From an uncultured Corynebacterium sp. (GTDB lineage Bacteria; Actinomycetota; Actinomycetes; Mycobacteriales; Mycobacteriaceae): a DNA stretch of 7,692 bases. The notes under the pieces were generated by a model. That model searched no databases. It had not been told where the DNA came from and worked only from the letters and a program-made list of their open reading frames with translations. Where the stretch lies: contig CAMILJ010000094.1 in NCBI GenBank assembly GCA_946222625.1, forward strand, positions 1-7,692, in the 5' to 3' direction. The first letter of the stretch is position 1. Each line of letters starts with the position of its first letter. The position numbers were made by a program, and so were the translations under genes. This document shows, piece after piece, positions 5,481 through 7,692 of this stretch.

Positions 5481-6074
5481 TTACTCGTCGTCACCATCTT
5501 CGTCACCGAGCAAATCTTCCTCGGAGATTCCGGAATCACGCATCATCTGCTCAAAGTCATCGTCCTCCAGCGTGCTCTGCTGGGAATGCCGCTCCTGAAA
5601 CTCGCGCATGCGCTTCTCTGGGAACGTCTCCGGGGATTCTGCCTCGCGTTCTAGGCCGTAATACTCTTTAAGGTCCTCGTCGCTAATGTAAATGGCTACC
5701 TCGTCGAGCACATCCTTCTCAAAATGAATGGGCAACCCATAATGATCTGCAAGGACAAGAGCATCGCACAAACGGGCATCGTGCTCTTCACCGGTTCCAT
5801 CCAAGAGATCAACCATGAAAACGCCCTTACGGTACTCGGACACACAAATATGCTCGATGCCATCTAGTTGGTCCGCAAAGGCGATGAGCAGTTCATACGT
5901 GCTTGGGCGCGCATTGAAGTGCCGCTCGAGTACTTGGAGGACACGCGCGCCGTCGATGGGTGAGACCCACACCGGCACGTGCCGGTCTGCCTCCGCCCAA
6001 TAGAAAAGAGCGCATAAGTTATTTTCGGGGCCAACGGGGTGGATTCCGAGAAATTTCAAGACTTCAGTGTTCAT
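5481..6074 (-). CDS. DUF151 (bifunctional nuclease family) protein, cg1632/Rv1829 type
   Basis: From ATG at 6074 it has 197 residues; an in-frame ATG at 6095 would add seven. The shorter start is preferred because the family begins just before the MNTEVLKFLGIHPV-like first strand, but neither start has a well-spaced Shine-Dalgarno (AAGGA abuts the upstream ATG). The DUF151 domain covers about 3-130: VPVWVSPIDGARV (33-45) is the first conserved block, and RLCDALVLADHYGLPIHF (101-118) is the second, where most relatives have R-P-S-D-A; here it is R-L-C-D-A. After residue 140 a highly acidic tail follows (EDDDFEQMM, ending DEDGDDE). Plant and some bacterial DUF151 proteins have been reported as nucleases acting on DNA and RNA; activity of the actinobacterial members is not established to my knowledge. 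It sits between two MerR regulators in a conserved cluster and has its own terminator at 5391-5416. Confidence 0.88.
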   Translation of the reverse strand: MNTEVLKFLGIHPVGPENNLCALFYWAEADRHVPVWVSPIDGARVLQVLERHFNARPSTYELLIAFADQLDGIEHICVSEYRKGVFMVDLLDGTGEEHDARLCDALVLADHYGLPIHFEKDVLDEVAIYISDEDLKEYYGLEREAESPETFPEKRMREFQERHSQQSTLEDDDFEQMMRDSGISEEDLLGDEDGDDE

Positions 6075-6175
6075 GGAATCCACTTTTACACACATTCCTT
6101 ACCCATGGTTGTCGGGCCGGCTGAGTGGCGTAGAAAAGTCGTCGCCAAGCTTGCGGAAATAAAAGCCCGTATGAT

Positions 6176-6931
6176 TTAAGGCCGGAACTCGTCACGAAGC
6201 TCAGTCTTGACAAGTGTCCCGTGAAGCGACAAAACAAGGGCCGCCATCTGCTGAGAAAGCTCCTCCGCCTGTTGCGGGGCAGTATCAGACTTCGAATGCG
6301 CCACCGGCGTCGCGACCTGCGAAATCATGTCCGCCTGGCGGCGGGCGGCATTGCGCAGAGACTTCAACTGCCGCGCCTCAAACCCGAAGGATTCCAGCGC
6401 CACGGCCGCGGACACGATGGACACGTCATCCGTATCAAAGAAGCCCGCCGGATCCGGCTTAATCAGTCCCGCAGAAACCAGCTTGGCGATGTTTTCCTGC
6501 GTGGTGCCTGCTTGGTCGGCCACATCGGCGTCGGTAAGCCGAGAAACCACCGGTGCGCGTAGCTGCTCGGCGCTGATGAGGGCCTCGGCCTGGGAGGACA
6601 CGATGGCCGTAACCTGCCCCGAATCCATCGCGTCTAGCTGTTCCCGAATAACCTTGAGCGGCGTATAGTGATCGCGCTGCGCAGTCAGGATATAACGAAG
6701 GCGATCAAGGTCCTTTTGATAGTAGCGGCGGTAGCCCTTCGCGGTGCGCTCTGGAGTAATCAGCCCCTCAGATTCCAAGAAGCGAATCTTCGACACCGTC
6801 ACATCCGGAAATTGCTTCTGCACGTGCTTTAGCGTTACGCCAATGGACATGGGCTTCTGCTTAGCAGGCTTGGTCTTCTTGGCCACGGAAGACGCTGCTG
6901 CGGCAGCGGCGGTGGACTTCTGCGCACTCAC
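6176..6931 (-). CDS. ftsR: MerR-type regulator FtsR (cg1631/Rv1828 homologue)
   Basis: The protein has 251 residues from GTG at 6931. Residues 1-27 are an Ala- and Lys-rich extension, then MSIGVTLKHVQKQFPDVTVS begins the MerR DNA-binding domain (about 28-105), with SKIRFLESEGLITP (47-60), the wing GYRRY (66-70) and LTAQRDHYTPLKVIREQLD (82-100). These blocks match M. tuberculosis Rv1828 closely as I recall it. The C-terminal region (about 130-245) is the ligand-free-type effector domain of this subgroup, including GFFDTDDV and VALESFGFEARQLKSLR. In C. glutamicum the homologue Cg1631 was named FtsR and reported to activate ftsZ, tying it to cell division. No clear ribosome binding site precedes the GTG; the ATG of Met28 is an alternative, but relatives also have residues before MSIG. 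The gene lies 107 bp after odhI, and the gap contains a nested dyad. Confidence 0.9.
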   Translation of the reverse strand: MSAQKSTAAAAAASSVAKKTKPAKQKPMSIGVTLKHVQKQFPDVTVSKIRFLESEGLITPERTAKGYRRYYQKDLDRLRYILTAQRDHYTPLKVIREQLDAMDSGQVTAIVSSQAEALISAEQLRAPVVSRLTDADVADQAGTTQENIAKLVSAGLIKPDPAGFFDTDDVSIVSAAVALESFGFEARQLKSLRNAARRQADMISQVATPVAHSKSDTAPQQAEELSQQMAALVLSLHGTLVKTELRDEFRP

Positions 6932-6974
6932 GATAGGACTACTACTGCTTTCTACACGGTTTCACTATGACACA

Positions 6975-7015
6975 AGGGGAGCACGGGAGGAAGCTTTCTC
7001 CCGGCCTTCTCCCCT
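6975..7015 (-). promoter_or_regulatory. Nested dyad between odhI and ftsR (terminator or operator)
   Basis: The outer arms AGGGGAG (6975-6981) and CTCCCCT (7009-7015) enclose a near-perfect 18-bp palindrome GGGAGGAAGCTTTCTCCC (6985-7002) centred on AAGCTT. The dyad starts 23 bp after the odhI stop and ends 43 bp before the ftsR start. No T-run follows in the minus direction (TGTGTCATAG), which weakens a plain terminator reading and leaves a protein-binding site near the ftsR promoter as an alternative. Confidence 0.5.
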
Positions 7016-7038
7016 AGTTCCTTAGGACAGGCACTGCC

Positions 7039-7470
7039 TTATTTCGGGGCAATGAATACCAAGCGGAATTTACCAATCTGGATTTCATCGCCCACTTCGA
7101 GTACCTGAGCATTGCGCGGCTCGCGGTTCACGTAGGTTCCGTTGAGCGATCCGACATCAACCACCTCGAACTGACCGTCCTTCGCACGGAACTCCGCGTG
7201 GCGACGAGACACGGTGACGTCATCGAGGAAGATATCAGCTTCTGGGTGGCGGCCGGCGGTGGTGGTCGGCTGATCAAGCAGGAAGCGAGCGCCTGCATTA
7301 GGGCCACGCTTCACGACGAGCAGGGCCTGGCCTTCAGCCAAGTTCTCAGCGCCAGCAACGGAGGCGTCAGAACCCGCCGCGGTGCCGTTTTCCATCTCCT
7401 TAAGAAGATCTGCGCGGAAGACAGAAGTAGTTTCTGCCTGCGGTTCCGGCGTTCCGGTATTCTCGCTCAT
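7039..7470 (-). CDS. odhI: OdhI, FHA-domain inhibitor of 2-oxoglutarate dehydrogenase
   Basis: The protein has 143 residues from ATG at 7470, with GGAGGT (7480-7475) four nt upstream. The N-terminus contains ETTSVFRADLLKEME (13-27), the signature of OdhI/GarA proteins; Thr14 and Thr15 correspond to the sites phosphorylated by PknG and by PknA/PknB-type kinases. A linker of low complexity (28-44) leads into the FHA domain (about 48-140), with phosphothreonine-binding residues GRH (73-75), SRRHAEF (88-94) and GSLNGT (107-112). Known function in C. glutamicum: unphosphorylated OdhI binds OdhA, the E1 part of 2-oxoglutarate dehydrogenase, and inhibits it; phosphorylation makes the FHA domain bind its own N-terminus and releases the enzyme, shifting 2-oxoglutarate between the TCA cycle and glutamate. 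All key residues are intact. It lies downstream of a probable secA2 with 87 bp between them holding a candidate promoter. Confidence 0.97.
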   Translation of the reverse strand: MSENTGTPEPQAETTSVFRADLLKEMENGTAAGSDASVAGAENLAEGQALLVVKRGPNAGARFLLDQPTTTAGRHPEADIFLDDVTVSRRHAEFRAKDGQFEVVDVGSLNGTYVNREPRNAQVLEVGDEIQIGKFRLVFIAPK

Positions 7471-7509
7471 TTTTACCTCCGAAGGGTCGGATCAATGTTG
7501 ACTCATTCC

Positions 7510-7541
7510 ATATTAGCGACTCCGCTGCCCGCGCGAGTCGC
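7510..7541 (-). promoter_or_regulatory. Putative odhI promoter with adjoining inverted repeat
   Basis: On the minus strand TAATAT (7515-7510) lies 39 nt before the odhI ATG, a good -10 candidate. Directly upstream and touching it is the dyad GCGACTC-N12-GAGTCGC (7541-7516), perfect over both 7-nt arms. No consensus -35 is seen at 17 nt, and the region where it should be is occupied by the distal arm of the dyad. This layout suits a promoter that depends on or is blocked by a dimeric regulator. The promoter itself is inferred. Confidence 0.45.
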
Positions 7542-7557
7542 CTCTCCGCAATTTACA

Positions 7558-7692
7558 TCAACGGAAAATGTTTCCTATGCCCTTGAGCACGGAGTTTCCA
7601 CCCCCTGATAGTGGGTTATCGGAGACCATATAAGTCCACGTTGCGCTCGGGCGAGACAGGCCGTGGTCCTCCAGATGGGCACCATCTGAATC
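7558..7692 (-). CDS. secA2: C-terminal end of probable accessory secretion ATPase SecA2 (partial)
   Basis: The minus-strand frame is open from the right edge to TGA at 7560-7558, giving 44 residues that end in VLKGIGNIFR; an RPSATWTYMVSDNP segment lies in the middle. The sequence is too short to show any SecA motif, and the helicase core would lie outside the window. The assignment comes from position: secA2 is the gene immediately before odhI in C. glutamicum as I recall it, and the tail resembles the C-termini of corynebacterial SecA2 proteins. SecA2 is the second SecA ATPase of Actinobacteria and exports a subset of proteins. The frame itself is convincing because it stops just before the odhI promoter region. 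Other identities cannot be excluded. Confidence 0.6.
   Translation of the reverse strand, partial: DSDGAHLEDHGLSRPSATWTYMVSDNPLSGGGNSVLKGIGNIFR

Noticed and set aside
1..7692. CRISPR array, insertion sequence or prophage
   Set aside because: No regularly spaced repeats with spacers, no transposase or integrase, and no terminal inverted repeats with target duplications were seen.

Overview
The window looks like part of a Corynebacterium chromosome. The strongest evidence is the minus-strand run at the right end: the C-terminus of a probable SecA2, then OdhI (FHA protein with the N-terminal ETTSVFR phospho-site), an FtsR/Rv1828-type MerR regulator, a DUF151 protein and a second MerR-type regulator. 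As I recall it, this is the gene order of C. glutamicum cg1629-cg1633, and Mycobacterium tuberculosis Rv1827-Rv1830 keeps the odhI-to-regulator part. Several starts have a TANNNT -10 hexamer 7-8 nt before the start codon and no Shine-Dalgarno, which fits the leaderless transcripts common in Actinobacteria. The species cannot be fixed from the sequence.

Left part (1-1400): the 3' end of a plus-strand HNH endonuclease of the DUF222/13E12 type, then a 234-bp spacer holding two near-copies of a hairpin, then a minus-strand single-pass membrane protein of unknown function. Its start faces the start of the next gene across about 115 bp, and both starts look leaderless.

Middle part (1402-4432, plus strand): a complete RhlE-like DEAD-box RNA helicase with a very basic tail. 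It overlaps by ATGA with a conserved actinobacterial protein often auto-named '3-methyladenine DNA glycosylase'. After 56 bp containing a small hairpin comes a membrane-anchored VWA-like protein with a degraded metal site. This block meets the minus-strand block at 4433-4619, an intergenic region with two elaborate dyads.

Right part (4620-7692, minus strand): secA2 (end), odhI, ftsR, DUF151 and the Rv1830-like MerR gene. OdhI controls flux at 2-oxoglutarate dehydrogenase in response to Ser/Thr kinases. FtsR activates ftsZ in C. glutamicum. The Rv1830 homologue has been linked to cell division and antibiotic resilience in M. tuberculosis. The cluster therefore joins central metabolism with growth and division control. 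The genes are spaced by 80-265 bp with dyads and terminators between them, so several are probably separate transcription units.

I see no clearly new defence or mobile system. The best second-look items are non-coding: a TGAC repeat array upstream of the second MerR gene, a dyad abutting the odhI -10, nested dyads between odhI and ftsR, and structured RNA-like dyads in the convergent region. The uncharacterised protein coupled to the RNA helicase is also worth attention.
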